A stretch of DNA of 64,000 nt from NCBI GenBank assembly GCA_015061315.1, contig SUWV01000001.1:62001-126000 (forward strand), in the 5' to 3' direction. Each line of letters opens with the position of its first letter. Position 1 is the stretch's first letter. A model generated the notes under the pieces. The model ran no database searches, was not told where the DNA came from, and worked only from the letters and a program-made list of their open reading frames with translations. The translations under genes were made by a program, and so were the position numbers. Shown here piece by piece: positions 43,509 through 51,847 of this stretch. Origin of the DNA: Lentimicrobiaceae bacterium. Its GTDB lineage: Bacteria; Bacteroidota; Bacteroidia; Bacteroidales; F082.

Positions 43509-45311
43509 TTAATCGTCAGAAATCTCTTTCAGTGTTGCTTGATAGGTAGTGAAAATGAGAGCACGTGATATATATCCTAGGTATTTCTTACCGTCGACGA
43601 CGGCGATATTGTAGTTGCCTGAGCGTTCAAATTTCTTCACTACTTCCTCGGCGCTGTCTTCGGTAGTGACGAGATAATCGGGGAAGAGCATGATGTCTTC
43701 GATGAGAGTGTCGTATTGTTCTGGGTCGAAGATGATTTTACGTATTGAGTCGAAGAGCACGTGACCTTTGAAGTTACCGTTTTCATCGACGACGGGGAAG
43801 ATATTTCTTGTTGAAGATGATATTACTGGCAACAGGTCGCACAATGTTTGTTCGGGGCGTATCGTCTTGAAGTTAGTCTCTATGAGTTTATTGACGGTAA
43901 TCATATTAAGTATGCTGATGTCTTTGTTATGAGATACGCGCACGCCTTTGTCGCTGACGTCTTTGGTGTAGATAGAGTCTTTGAAGAAAGCTCTGTTGAT
44001 GGCGTAAGAGAGTGCCGACACTATCATGAGAGGTACCATGAGCGAGTATCCGTTTGTTATCTCTGCGATGAGGAATATTCCGGTGAGAGGAGCGTGCAGC
44101 ATTCCGGCTATGACGCCGCCCATTCCTACAAGGGCGAAGTTGGTGATGTTGAGATTACCTAAGCCGAGAGTATTGATGAGCAGTGCGAAGAACATGCCGG
44201 AGAAGGCTCCTATGAACAGAGCCGGAGCGAAGGTGCCTCCTACTCCGCCAGCAGCGAAAGTGAAGGAGGTGGCGAAAGCCTTAAGCAATATTATTATCAG
44301 AATACCGGCTAATATCACCCAGATGTTATTTTGAAAAGGTGAGAACAGCTCGTTTTCAAATAAGATGGAGGTGTCGCCGTTCAGAGCAGCGTTGATGGCT
44401 TCGTAGCCTTCACCATATAAAGCGGGAAAGATGAAAATCAAGATGCCGAGACCTGTGGCACCGAAAAGAAACCGTAGCCATGGCGATTTTATCTGCTTCG
44501 CCTTCTTGCCTACCTTGAAATAGACATACATGAAATAAGCCGACATCAAACCGACAAAAAGACCTAAGCCTACATAAAACAAAGAGTTCGATGGCATGAA
44601 GGCAGTGCTCGTCGTGATGGTATATTCAAAGGCTCTTCCTAAAAAATAATATGAAGTCAATATTGCTACGAACGAAGATACTATTATAGGTATCAGCGAT
44701 GCCATGGAGATGTCTATCATAAAGACTTCAATGGCGAATATGATACCTGTGATAGGAGCCTGGAAGATAGATGCTAAAGCCGCGGCGCAACCCATGCCGA
44801 TGAGCACGACAATATTTTTCTGGTTGAGACGTAAGAGCTGTCCTATGTTGGAACCGATGGCGGAACCCGTCGACACCGAAGGACCTTCAAGTCCGACAGA
44901 ACCTCCGAAACCTACTGTCAATGAACTCGTGATGATGGAAGCGAAGGTGTTGTATGGCTTCACGGCTCCTTTGTTTTTCTGTATGGCATATAAAATTCCT
45001 GGAATGCCATGCCCAACATCTCTATGCAAAATGTAACGACAGAATATGATGGTAAGTAAAATTCCTATGGCAGGAAGGATGAAAAACAACAAGCCGTAAT
45101 GGTCGTCGTGAGTGGCGATGTTATAGAAATAATCTCTGATGAAATGAGCTAATTTCTTGATGATTATAGCCGATAGTCCGGCTAAGAAACCGGTAGGTAT
45201 GCTGAGAAGTAACATAAACTGTTTCTCAGAGATATGTGTCAAACGCCACCTGTTTATTTTCTGCGCTAATAATATGCTGCGAGCTTTTATTCTCATTTTC
45301 ACGATATTCAA
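43509..45311 (-). CDS. ClC-family chloride channel/antiporter with CBS domains
   Basis: 600 residues. Selectivity-filter motifs GFGGSVGLEGPSVSTGSAIG (GxEGP), AAGGVGGTFAPALFIGAFSG (GGxFxP) and GMGGVIAGMLHAPLTG; about 11 membrane helices to ~445, then a pair of CBS domains (~455-600) that would bind adenine nucleotides. Preceding GSGIP-equivalent is DVGHGIPGIL, with Gly-His in place of Gly-Ser. Confidence 0.94.
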   Translation of the reverse strand: MNIVKMRIKARSILLAQKINRWRLTHISEKQFMLLLSIPTGFLAGLSAIIIKKLAHFIRDYFYNIATHDDHYGLLFFILPAIGILLTIIFCRYILHRDVGHGIPGILYAIQKNKGAVKPYNTFASIITSSLTVGFGGSVGLEGPSVSTGSAIGSNIGQLLRLNQKNIVVLIGMGCAAALASIFQAPITGIIFAIEVFMIDISMASLIPIIVSSFVAILTSYYFLGRAFEYTITTSTAFMPSNSLFYVGLGLFVGLMSAYFMYVYFKVGKKAKQIKSPWLRFLFGATGLGILIFIFPALYGEGYEAINAALNGDTSILFENELFSPFQNNIWVILAGILIIILLKAFATSFTFAAGGVGGTFAPALFIGAFSGMFFALLINTLGLGNLNITNFALVGMGGVIAGMLHAPLTGIFLIAEITNGYSLMVPLMIVSALSYAINRAFFKDSIYTKDVSDKGVRVSHNKDISILNMITVNKLIETNFKTIRPEQTLCDLLPVISSSTRNIFPVVDENGNFKGHVLFDSIRKIIFDPEQYDTLIEDIMLFPDYLVTTEDSAEEVVKKFERSGNYNIAVVDGKKYLGYISRALIFTTYQATLKEISDD

Positions 45312-45374
45312 ATTTCAGTCTTCAAATATAAAAAATTGTATCAATAATAGGGGCGTTTTAGAGTAAATATTTTT

Positions 45375-45382
45375 TATATTTG
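45375..45382 (+). promoter_or_regulatory. -7 promoter element of xth operon
   Basis: TATATTTG followed by CAG, 16 nt before the xth ATG; divergent from the ClC gene. Confidence 0.55.
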
Positions 45383-45398
45383 CAGAAATAATATAATA

Positions 45399-46160
45399 AT
45401 GAGGATTTTCAGTTATAATGTTAATGGAATAAGAGCTGCTATATCAAAAGGCTTTCTACAATGGTTGGAGGAATATTCTCCTGATGTTATTTGTCTTCAA
45501 GAAATTAAAGCCACTCAGGATCAGATTCCTCTCATGGAGATAGAGATGCTCGGCTATCATCACTATTGGTTTCCTGCCAAGAAAAAAGGCTATAGCGGAG
45601 TGGCGATACTCTCTAAGATAAAACCTGATAATGTGGTTTATGGAATGAATAATCCTCTCTATGACGACGAAGGTCGTTTCCTGAGAGCCGACTTCGGAGA
45701 GCTTTCTGTGGTGAGTGTCTATCATCCTTCAGGAACTAGCGGCGACGAACGTCAGGATTTTAAAATGAATTGGCTCGACTTCTTCCATAATTATGTAAAC
45801 GAATTAAGAAAAGAAAGACCTCAGCTTGTTATCTCTGGCGACTATAACATTTGTCATGAAGCCATCGACATTCACGATCCAATACGTAATGCCAAGTCGT
45901 CGGGCTTCCTCCCAGAAGAACGTCAGTGGTTTACAGATTTCTTAAACGACGGCTATACCGACAGCTTCAGATTTTTAAATAAAGAGCCTCATCATTATAG
46001 CTGGTGGAGCTACCGCGCTAACGCTAAGCAGAATAACAAAGGCTGGCGTATCGACTATCATATATTGACTGATAATCTTAATGAAAGATTGACATCGGCA
46101 TCAATAATGCCAGAAGTGAACTTCTCAGACCATTGCCCAATAATTGTTGAAATTAACTAA
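45399..46160 (+). CDS. xth: Exodeoxyribonuclease III / AP endonuclease
   Basis: A 253-residue ExoIII family nuclease of base-excision repair. MRIFSYNVNGIRAAISKGF, Glu in CLQEIKATQDQIP, SGDYNICHEAIDI and the terminal FSDHCPIIVEIN (Asp-His) give the metal-dependent active site. First of a run xth-M15-mnmA. Confidence 0.96.
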   Translation: MRIFSYNVNGIRAAISKGFLQWLEEYSPDVICLQEIKATQDQIPLMEIEMLGYHHYWFPAKKKGYSGVAILSKIKPDNVVYGMNNPLYDDEGRFLRADFGELSVVSVYHPSGTSGDERQDFKMNWLDFFHNYVNELRKERPQLVISGDYNICHEAIDIHDPIRNAKSSGFLPEERQWFTDFLNDGYTDSFRFLNKEPHHYSWWSYRANAKQNNKGWRIDYHILTDNLNERLTSASIMPEVNFSDHCPIIVEIN

Positions 46161-46167
46161 AATTATT

Positions 46168-46992
46168 ATGGATTTTATTAAGTATAATATTGAAGAAATT
46201 ATGATGATAGCAGTTGCTCTTGCTGTCGTTTGCCTTTTGTTTTATATTCTAAAATCTAAAAAACGTCGCCGTAAGGTAGGTTTTTATATTAATTTCGTGA
46301 TGTTTAAATTAGGCTTGGTTAAGCGAATGTCGAAGACTTACATAGGTATGGTTCATGTTACGGAATCGTATGAGCCTTTGGTAGAGTTGAAGCCTCATCA
46401 TAAAATAATAATTAATGAGACTGCAGAACAACCAGTTATGTTGAGAAAAAGTGTAATGAATAGGTTGTATGATGTAGCAGACCGACTTGATGATGGTGTG
46501 TATATTAAGATTTATAGCGCGTATCGTTCGCGTATTAGATTGAATGAGATATGGCAGGAGGAAATAAGTAAAGCTGAGAAAGATAATCCAGGAATGAATA
46601 GGGCCGAACTGCTCGCTATGGTGAAATATAAGGTCGCGGCACCTAACATAAATATGGGAGGTCATGACACTGGAGCTGCCATCGACTTATCACTCTGCGA
46701 TAAAAATGGTAGCGACTGGGATTTCGGAAGCAGGTATCACGAAAAAACAGGATCTGTGTCCTTATCAAATGAACAGAAGAAGAACATAAAGTATCTTAAT
46801 AGATTGATGAGGTCGCAGGGGTTTGTGCAGCAACCTTCGCAATGGTGGCACTATTCATACGGTGATCGTTATTGGGCTGTATACAAAGGTCGTAGACGTG
46901 GAGCTGTTTATGGTTCTGCAGAAAAGGAGTTTGAGAATACAGGCTATGTGAGAGTAGTTAAGACTATTTCGTCAAAGGCTAATATAAAATGA
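46168..46992 (+). CDS. Membrane-anchored M15 (VanX/DdpX-like) peptidase with Glu-to-Gln
   Basis: 274 residues from ATG 46168; an in-frame TTG at 46144 would overlap xth and is less likely. One N-terminal membrane anchor (~11-28) followed by basic residues, then an M15D-like domain: YSAYRSRIRLNEIW, GGHDTGAAIDLSL (His166, Asp173) and QPSQWWHYSYGDRYWA. In active relatives the last motif is EWWH, whose Glu is catalytic; here it is Gln225 before the zinc His228. The fold would target D-Ala-D-Ala peptides in the envelope, but activity is doubtful. Confidence 0.82.
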   Translation: MDFIKYNIEEIMMIAVALAVVCLLFYILKSKKRRRKVGFYINFVMFKLGLVKRMSKTYIGMVHVTESYEPLVELKPHHKIIINETAEQPVMLRKSVMNRLYDVADRLDDGVYIKIYSAYRSRIRLNEIWQEEISKAEKDNPGMNRAELLAMVKYKVAAPNINMGGHDTGAAIDLSLCDKNGSDWDFGSRYHEKTGSVSLSNEQKKNIKYLNRLMRSQGFVQQPSQWWHYSYGDRYWAVYKGRRRGAVYGSAEKEFENTGYVRVVKTISSKANIK

Positions 46993-46996
46993 TAAT

Positions 46997-48058
46997 ATGA
47001 AAATAGCAGCTTTAGTATCGGGTGGCGTAGATAGCTCCGTGATGGTTCCTATCTTGAAAGAACAAGGTTACGACCCTCATATATTTTACATCAAAATAGG
47101 TCTCGAAGGTAAAGACGACCTGATGGATTGTCCTTCAGAAGAAGACATCGAGATAACGACATTCATCGCAAAGAAATACGGTTGCAAGTTCGATATTATT
47201 GATTTGCAAAAAGAATATTACGACAGAGTAGCTTCTTATACTATGGATTCGGTGCGTAAAGGCCTGACGCCAAATCCTGATGTGATGTGCAACAGAATGA
47301 TTAAGTTCGGCGCTTTTGAGGAGAAGATGGGCTACCAATTCGACAGAATAGCGACCGGACATTACGCACGCCAATGGTACGACGAAAACGGCATTTCATG
47401 GCTCGGCACTGCAGTAGATACTTTTAAAGACCAGACCGATTTCCTCGCCAGAATAACTTACCATCAGCTCTCAAAAGCGATGTTTCCAATCGGCGATTTC
47501 CCAAAAGCAGAAGTGAGGAGATTGGCAGAATTTCATAAGCTTCCGAGCGCTCAACGTCACGACTCGCAGGGCATCTGTTTCCTCGGCAAGATAAACTACA
47601 ACGATTATATTAAGGAATATGTCGGCGAGAAAGAAGGCGACATCATAGAACTTGAAACTGGCAAGAAACTAGGAAAACATAAGGGATTCTGGTTCCATAC
47701 CATCGGCCAGAGAAAAGGCCTCGGCTTAGGCGGCGGTCCTTGGTTCGTCGTGAAGAAAGATACGGAAAGAAATCTTATTTATGTCTCAAAAGGCTATGAC
47801 CCTATAGCTCAATATACCAACAATATTGATTTAGTCGATGTTATGACGATGAATCCAGCGATAGAATTTTCAGAAAATCAAAGGGTTCGATATAAGATAA
47901 GACATCAGCCTGGATTTAATCTCGGAAATCTGAAGCTCACCGAAAGTGGCTTAACCATCATCTCCGACGAGGCCATCTCAGGCGTCGCTGCCGGACAATT
48001 CGGCGTCATCTATCACGAGACAGAACCGGTGGTTTTGGGCAGCGGGGTGATAGGGTGA
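46997..48058 (+). CDS. mnmA: tRNA-specific 2-thiouridylase
   Basis: 353 residues; thiolates U34 of Lys, Glu and Gln tRNAs. PP-loop AALVSGGVDSSVMVPIL; catalytic Cys98 in NPDVMCNRMIKFG and Cys194 in DSQGICFLGKINYN; IATGHYARQW and GQRKGLGLGGGPWFV are also diagnostic. Starts 4 nt after the M15 gene. Confidence 0.97.
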   Translation: MKIAALVSGGVDSSVMVPILKEQGYDPHIFYIKIGLEGKDDLMDCPSEEDIEITTFIAKKYGCKFDIIDLQKEYYDRVASYTMDSVRKGLTPNPDVMCNRMIKFGAFEEKMGYQFDRIATGHYARQWYDENGISWLGTAVDTFKDQTDFLARITYHQLSKAMFPIGDFPKAEVRRLAEFHKLPSAQRHDSQGICFLGKINYNDYIKEYVGEKEGDIIELETGKKLGKHKGFWFHTIGQRKGLGLGGGPWFVVKKDTERNLIYVSKGYDPIAQYTNNIDLVDVMTMNPAIEFSENQRVRYKIRHQPGFNLGNLKLTESGLTIISDEAISGVAAGQFGVIYHETEPVVLGSGVIG

Positions 48059-48059
48059 T

Positions 48060-48195
48060 AAGTCCGCTAAGGTCCGAACCACACGAAACTTCACGAACAA
48101 TTTTCGTGTCAATTTCGCGTTATTTCGCGAACAAATCTCGCGAACAAACTTTCGCGTCAAATTCGTGTTATTTCGTGGACAATTCTCGTGGACAA
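48060..48195. repeat. Nested CGCGAA/TTCGCG inverted and tandem repeats
   Basis: About nine alternating units of TTCRCGAAC and TTTCGYGTNATTTCGYG occupy the gap after mnmA, e.g. TTTCGCGTTATTTCGCGAAC and CTCGCGAACAAACTTTCGCG, each able to form small hairpins. No ORF. Confidence 0.75.
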
Positions 48196-48200
48196 AAAAA

Positions 48201-48230
48201 ACTCCCGTGAGGAAATTTCTTCGCGGGAGT
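48201..48230 (-). terminator. Intrinsic terminator of EF-G2 gene
   Basis: 12-bp stem, 48201-48212 with 48219-48230 (ACTCCCGTGAGG / CTTCGCGGGAGT, two G-U pairs), AAATTT loop; the minus strand continues with a T7 tract. Confidence 0.88.
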
Positions 48231-48253
48231 CTTCGTATTTAGTGGAGATTTTA

Positions 48254-50389
48254 TCAATCTTCGTCTTTCTTGCTTTCTTCGTAAGCTTTCAAGAGTTTTG
48301 TTTGAACATCAGTTGGAACTTGTGCGTATTCTGCATATTCCATTGTGAAAGTACCACGGCCTGATGTCAATGAGCTTAATGATGTTGAATATCTATCCAT
48401 CTCTGCTAATGGAACTCTTGCGCGGATGATTTGGTAGTTGCGGTCAGCATCCATACCCATGATGATAGCACGACGGCTTTGGAGGTCTGTATTGACAGCG
48501 CCCATCATATCTTCTGGCATACGAACTGTTAAGTCGTAGATAGGTTCCATGATCTTAGGACCAGCGTTTTTAAATGCTGCTGAGAATGCCATACGGCCTG
48601 CGATCTTAAATGCCATTTCGTTTGAGTCAACTGGGTGCATCTTACCATCGTAGATGTAGCAGATGATGTCGCGAGCGTAAGAACCTGTAAGAGGACCTTC
48701 TTCCAAACGTTCGTTGATACCTTTCAAGATAGCTGGCATGAAACGAGCGTCGATAGAACCACCAACGATACAGTTGCAGAAGATGAGCTTACCGCCCCAT
48801 GGGAGATCGTATTCATCTTTACCGCGGATTTGGAGATCTGATGGATCTGTGTAGCCTTCATAATAAGGAGCCAATCTCATGTGAACTTCACCGAATTGAC
48901 CTGAACCACCTGATTGTTTCTTGTGACGGTAGTCAGCATTAGCTGTCTTAGTGATAGTTTCGCGATAAGGAACTTTAGGAGCTGCAAATTCAACAGCAAT
49001 TTTATGTACGTTATCGAGATACCATTTAATTGTGTTGAGGTGATATTCACCTTGACATTGAAGGATATTTTGTTTCAACTCACGTGACATTGAAGTGATG
49101 ACTGTTGGGTCGATCTTGTGGAAGTCGGCGAGGATACCACCGAGTTTTTCGTCTTCTTGTGAGTTGACGGCTTTGATAGCTGTTGAGAATATTGGAGCTG
49201 GGAATGGTACGCCTTCGAAAGCTGTCTCAGAAATCTTAGCATCGACTAAGCTGTCGTTTACGCGAACATCTTTCAATTTGATTGTAGAGATGATGTCACC
49301 AGCGCAAGCTTTCTCAACTCTTTCACGTGTTTTACCGTTAGAAACTAAAAGTTGTGATATACGTTCTTTGTTACCTGTACGTGGGTTGACAAGGTCTTGT
49401 GACTCAGCGATTGTACCGCCATAGATACGTGCCATAGCGACGTCACCGACGTTTTGTTCGTTAGAAATCTTGAAGAAGAACATTGCAGGAGCTTCTTCTG
49501 TGCTGTTGTGGAATTCTGTTCCGTTAGCAGCTTTTGTTGGGTGAACGTGAGCTGGTGAAGGACATGCGTTGATAAGGAACTCTAAGAGACGAGTTACGCC
49601 AGCACCTGATTTAGCAGCGCCGCACAATACTGGGAACATGTCGCGGTTGATGATGCCGAGGTGGAGACCTTTTTCCATATCTTCAGCTGATAATGTACCT
49701 TCTTCGAAGAATTTTTCCATGAGAGCGTCATCGCCTTCTGCTGCATGTTCGATGAGTTCGTTGTGTAATTCTTCAGCTTTGTCGGCTAAGTTAGCTGGAA
49801 TGTCTTGTACTTCAGGAGCGCCGTTACCGTTTTTGAAGACTAACATCTTCATTGTGATAAGGTCGATTACAGAGTTAAAACCTTCGCCTGTAGCTACTGG
49901 GAATTGAACTGGAGTTACTTTATCACCGAAATATTCTTTTAATTGACGTACAGTGTCGTCGAAGTTAGCGTTGTTATGGTCTAACTGGTTCATGAAGAAC
50001 ACGACAGGTTTGTTGGTCTTTGTTGCATATTTCCAAGCATTTTCTGATGTTGCTTCAACGCCTGATTGAGCATTGACTGTGAAGACAGCCATGTCGGCAG
50101 CTGTTAAACAAGCAACGATGTCGCCTGAGAAGTCGCTAAAACCTGGAGTATCTAAAATGTTGATTTTTTTGTCGTTATAGATTGTGTATAACAAACTGGC
50201 GTTTACTGAGATACCGCGTTCTGTTTCGATTGGACGGTAGTCTGATACAGTGTTTTTACCTTCTGTAGTGCCTTTTCTGTTGATGAGCTTACCTTCGAAA
50301 ACCATGTTTTCAGCAAGCGTTGTCTTACCGGATTTAGCAGCTCCTATGAGAGCAACATTCCGAATGTCTTCTGTTTGGAATATCTTCAT
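48254..50389 (-). CDS. fusA2: EF-G2: elongation factor G paralogue with altered GTPase motifs
   Basis: A 711-residue protein with the full EF-G domain order (G, II, III, IV, V; domain IV tip in KKQSGGSGQFGEVHMRL). The GTPase site departs from canonical EF-G: G1 reads GAAKSGKTT (16-24) instead of AHxDAGKTT; switch I ERGISV has Ser for Thr at 61; G3 reads DTPGFSDF with Phe84 where the catalytic His normally sits; G4 reads NQLD instead of NKxD. This fits the Bacteroides EF-G2 type, which I recall as supporting translation without GTP hydrolysis and being needed under carbon limitation or gut growth. It has its own promoter, leader hairpin and terminator. Confidence 0.93.
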   Translation of the reverse strand: MKIFQTEDIRNVALIGAAKSGKTTLAENMVFEGKLINRKGTTEGKNTVSDYRPIETERGISVNASLLYTIYNDKKINILDTPGFSDFSGDIVACLTAADMAVFTVNAQSGVEATSENAWKYATKTNKPVVFFMNQLDHNNANFDDTVRQLKEYFGDKVTPVQFPVATGEGFNSVIDLITMKMLVFKNGNGAPEVQDIPANLADKAEELHNELIEHAAEGDDALMEKFFEEGTLSAEDMEKGLHLGIINRDMFPVLCGAAKSGAGVTRLLEFLINACPSPAHVHPTKAANGTEFHNSTEEAPAMFFFKISNEQNVGDVAMARIYGGTIAESQDLVNPRTGNKERISQLLVSNGKTRERVEKACAGDIISTIKLKDVRVNDSLVDAKISETAFEGVPFPAPIFSTAIKAVNSQEDEKLGGILADFHKIDPTVITSMSRELKQNILQCQGEYHLNTIKWYLDNVHKIAVEFAAPKVPYRETITKTANADYRHKKQSGGSGQFGEVHMRLAPYYEGYTDPSDLQIRGKDEYDLPWGGKLIFCNCIVGGSIDARFMPAILKGINERLEEGPLTGSYARDIICYIYDGKMHPVDSNEMAFKIAGRMAFSAAFKNAGPKIMEPIYDLTVRMPEDMMGAVNTDLQSRRAIIMGMDADRNYQIIRARVPLAEMDRYSTSLSSLTSGRGTFTMEYAEYAQVPTDVQTKLLKAYEESKKDED

Positions 50390-50425
50390 GTTTGTTTAAA
50401 AATTAATTCTTTGATAATTTGCAAA

Positions 50426-50443
50426 GACGTGACTTGTCGCGTC
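50426..50443. repeat. Minimal GACG hairpin in the EF-G2 leader
   Basis: GACGTGAC TT GTCGCGTC, 8-nt arms with one G-U and one mismatch depending on strand, flanked by CCCTACG; related to the GACG hairpins at 11965, 25246 and 41664. Lies between the EF-G2 promoter and start codon. Confidence 0.6.
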
Positions 50444-50471
50444 CCTACGTATACTCTCCCAATTTGGAGTG

Positions 50472-50479
50472 CAAAGATA
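50472..50479 (-). promoter_or_regulatory. -7 promoter element of EF-G2
   Basis: Minus strand TATCTTTG followed by CAC, the best form of the Bacteroidota -7 box. Gives a leader of about 80 nt. Confidence 0.7.
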
Positions 50480-50497
50480 CATATTTCAATTAAATAA

Positions 50498-51463
50498 TCA
50501 AATAGTTTTCTTAAATATTTCCCAACGATTTTCATCCATCTTTGCGCCTATGACTTGAATGATACTTTCGGCAAGAAGATTTCCTATATTGCCGCATCTT
50601 TCTAAGTCATAACCGTTGATAAGTCCGTATAAAAATCCAGCTGCATACATATCGCCAGCACCTGTAGTATCAACGACTTCGACTTTGTTACAGCCAATCT
50701 TTACGACTTCTTCTCCTCTTTTTATTAATGAGCCTCTTTTGCCGATTTTCACAACAGCGATGTCTGTATGTTGAGCAATGTATTCTAAAGATGCTTCGGC
50801 GCTGTCGTTTGTCAATGCTTTTGCTTCTTCTTCATTGGCAAAAATGATATTGATATTTGGCAACAATTCGTTCAAGAATTCGCGATTGTCTTCAACAACA
50901 TTATAACTTGCGAGGTCTAAGATTACCTTGCAACCGCATTCTTTTGCTGTATGAATAACTTTCTTGAAGAGGTTTTTGTTTGCGATGAGATAACCTTCAA
51001 GGTAACAATAATCCCAGTTTTTGAATAATTCTGGTGTTATTACGTTTTCGTTCAACTCCACAGAAGCTCCGAGGTTGGTGGCGAAAGTACGTTCACCGTC
51101 GGATGATATTATGGTGCGAGCCGTTCCTGAGGCTGTGTCGCTTTGAAACATCAGAGGCTTCACTCCTACCGAGTTCATCGAGTCTTCAAAGAACCTGCCG
51201 ATTTCGTCATTGCCGACGTATGAGATAAATCCGCTTTCGATGCCCATTTTTGCTAAGGCGTGAATTGTATTCGCTGCTGAGCCGCCTGGAGCCATAGAAC
51301 TCTCATAGCTTTCAAGTTTCTTTTCTATCAATGCAGAAGATGTTTCATCTACCAATTGCATCGAACCTTTAGGGATGTTAATTTCTTTTAATATATTGTC
51401 GTTATCGATACGTGTTAGAATATCGACTAACGCGCTTCCAATTCCAATTACTGATTTTTTCAT
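50498..51463 (-). CDS. PfkB-family carbohydrate/nucleoside kinase (adenosine kinase-like)
   Basis: 321 residues. PfkB signatures: GGSAANTIHALAKMG near the N-terminus and VEVVDTTGAGDMYAAGFLYG with catalytic Asp near the C-terminus. N-terminal GIGSALVDILTRI and sequence pattern resemble bacterial adenosine kinases; ribokinase cannot be excluded. Confidence 0.88.
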   Translation of the reverse strand: MKKSVIGIGSALVDILTRIDNDNILKEINIPKGSMQLVDETSSALIEKKLESYESSMAPGGSAANTIHALAKMGIESGFISYVGNDEIGRFFEDSMNSVGVKPLMFQSDTASGTARTIISSDGERTFATNLGASVELNENVITPELFKNWDYCYLEGYLIANKNLFKKVIHTAKECGCKVILDLASYNVVEDNREFLNELLPNINIIFANEEEAKALTNDSAEASLEYIAQHTDIAVVKIGKRGSLIKRGEEVVKIGCNKVEVVDTTGAGDMYAAGFLYGLINGYDLERCGNIGNLLAESIIQVIGAKMDENRWEIFKKTI

Positions 51464-51484
51464 GATGTGATTTCAGATTGTTTG

Positions 51485-51528
51485 TTGTTAAGGGTTAAAG
51501 GTATAAAGGATTAAAGGTTTAGAGTAAA
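51485..51528. repeat. GGTTAAAG/GGATTAAA degenerate repeat
   Basis: Units AAGGGTTA, AAGGTATA, AAGGATTA, AAGGTTTA upstream of the PfkB start; same word as at 1364-1396. Confidence 0.6.
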
Positions 51529-51618
51529 AGTTCTTCGTACAAAGTACTGTATTCAAAGTATAATAAAAAAAATGACCGCTTGTTTAGCAATCATTTCTTC
51601 AATTAATAACATGAAACA

Positions 51619-51639
51619 TAAAAAATTACACTTTGTAAT
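51619..51639 (-). terminator. Weak terminator of tRNA-Asn
   Basis: Minus strand ATTACA AAG TGTAAT then TTTTT; short 6-bp stem, 11 nt after the tRNA 3' end. Confidence 0.5.
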
Positions 51640-51650
51640 CTCTCTCTTTG

Positions 51651-51724
51651 CGCCCCCTTCAGGACTTGAACCTGAGACCCCCTGATTAACAGTCAGATGC
51701 TCTAACCAACTGAGCTAAGGAGGC
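51651..51724 (-). tRNA. tRNA-Asn (anticodon GTT)
   Basis: 74 nt. Acceptor arms GCCTCCT / AGGGGGC pair (one G-U), D loop AGCTCAGTTGGTTAGAGC, anticodon loop CTGTTAA giving GTT, T arm GGTTCAAGTCC. CCA is not encoded. A standard bacterial Asn tRNA, with its own promoter at 51757-51786. Confidence 0.97.
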
Positions 51725-51756
51725 GTTTGCTACGTCTTATCTCCGTATTGCGAGTG

Positions 51757-51786
51757 CAAAGGTACATCTTTTTTCTTTACGCGCAA
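51757..51786 (-). promoter_or_regulatory. Promoter of tRNA-Asn
   Basis: Minus strand: TTG (51784-51786), exactly 19 nt, then TACCTTTG (51757-51764). This is the cleanest Bacteroidota promoter in the window, about 33 nt upstream of the tRNA. Confidence 0.8.
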
Positions 51787-51847
51787 GTATTTTTTTTAAT
51801 TTTTTGAAAAAATATTTTTCTTTATAGTTAAATTATTGATTTTTAAT

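Noticed and set aside
46144-46167. Upstream TTG start for the M15 gene
   Set aside because: It overlaps the xth C-terminus; ATG 46168 directly precedes the membrane anchor.
48060-48195. Transposon or IS end
   Set aside because: No transposase ORF, no target-site duplication and no single terminal inverted repeat pair could be defined.
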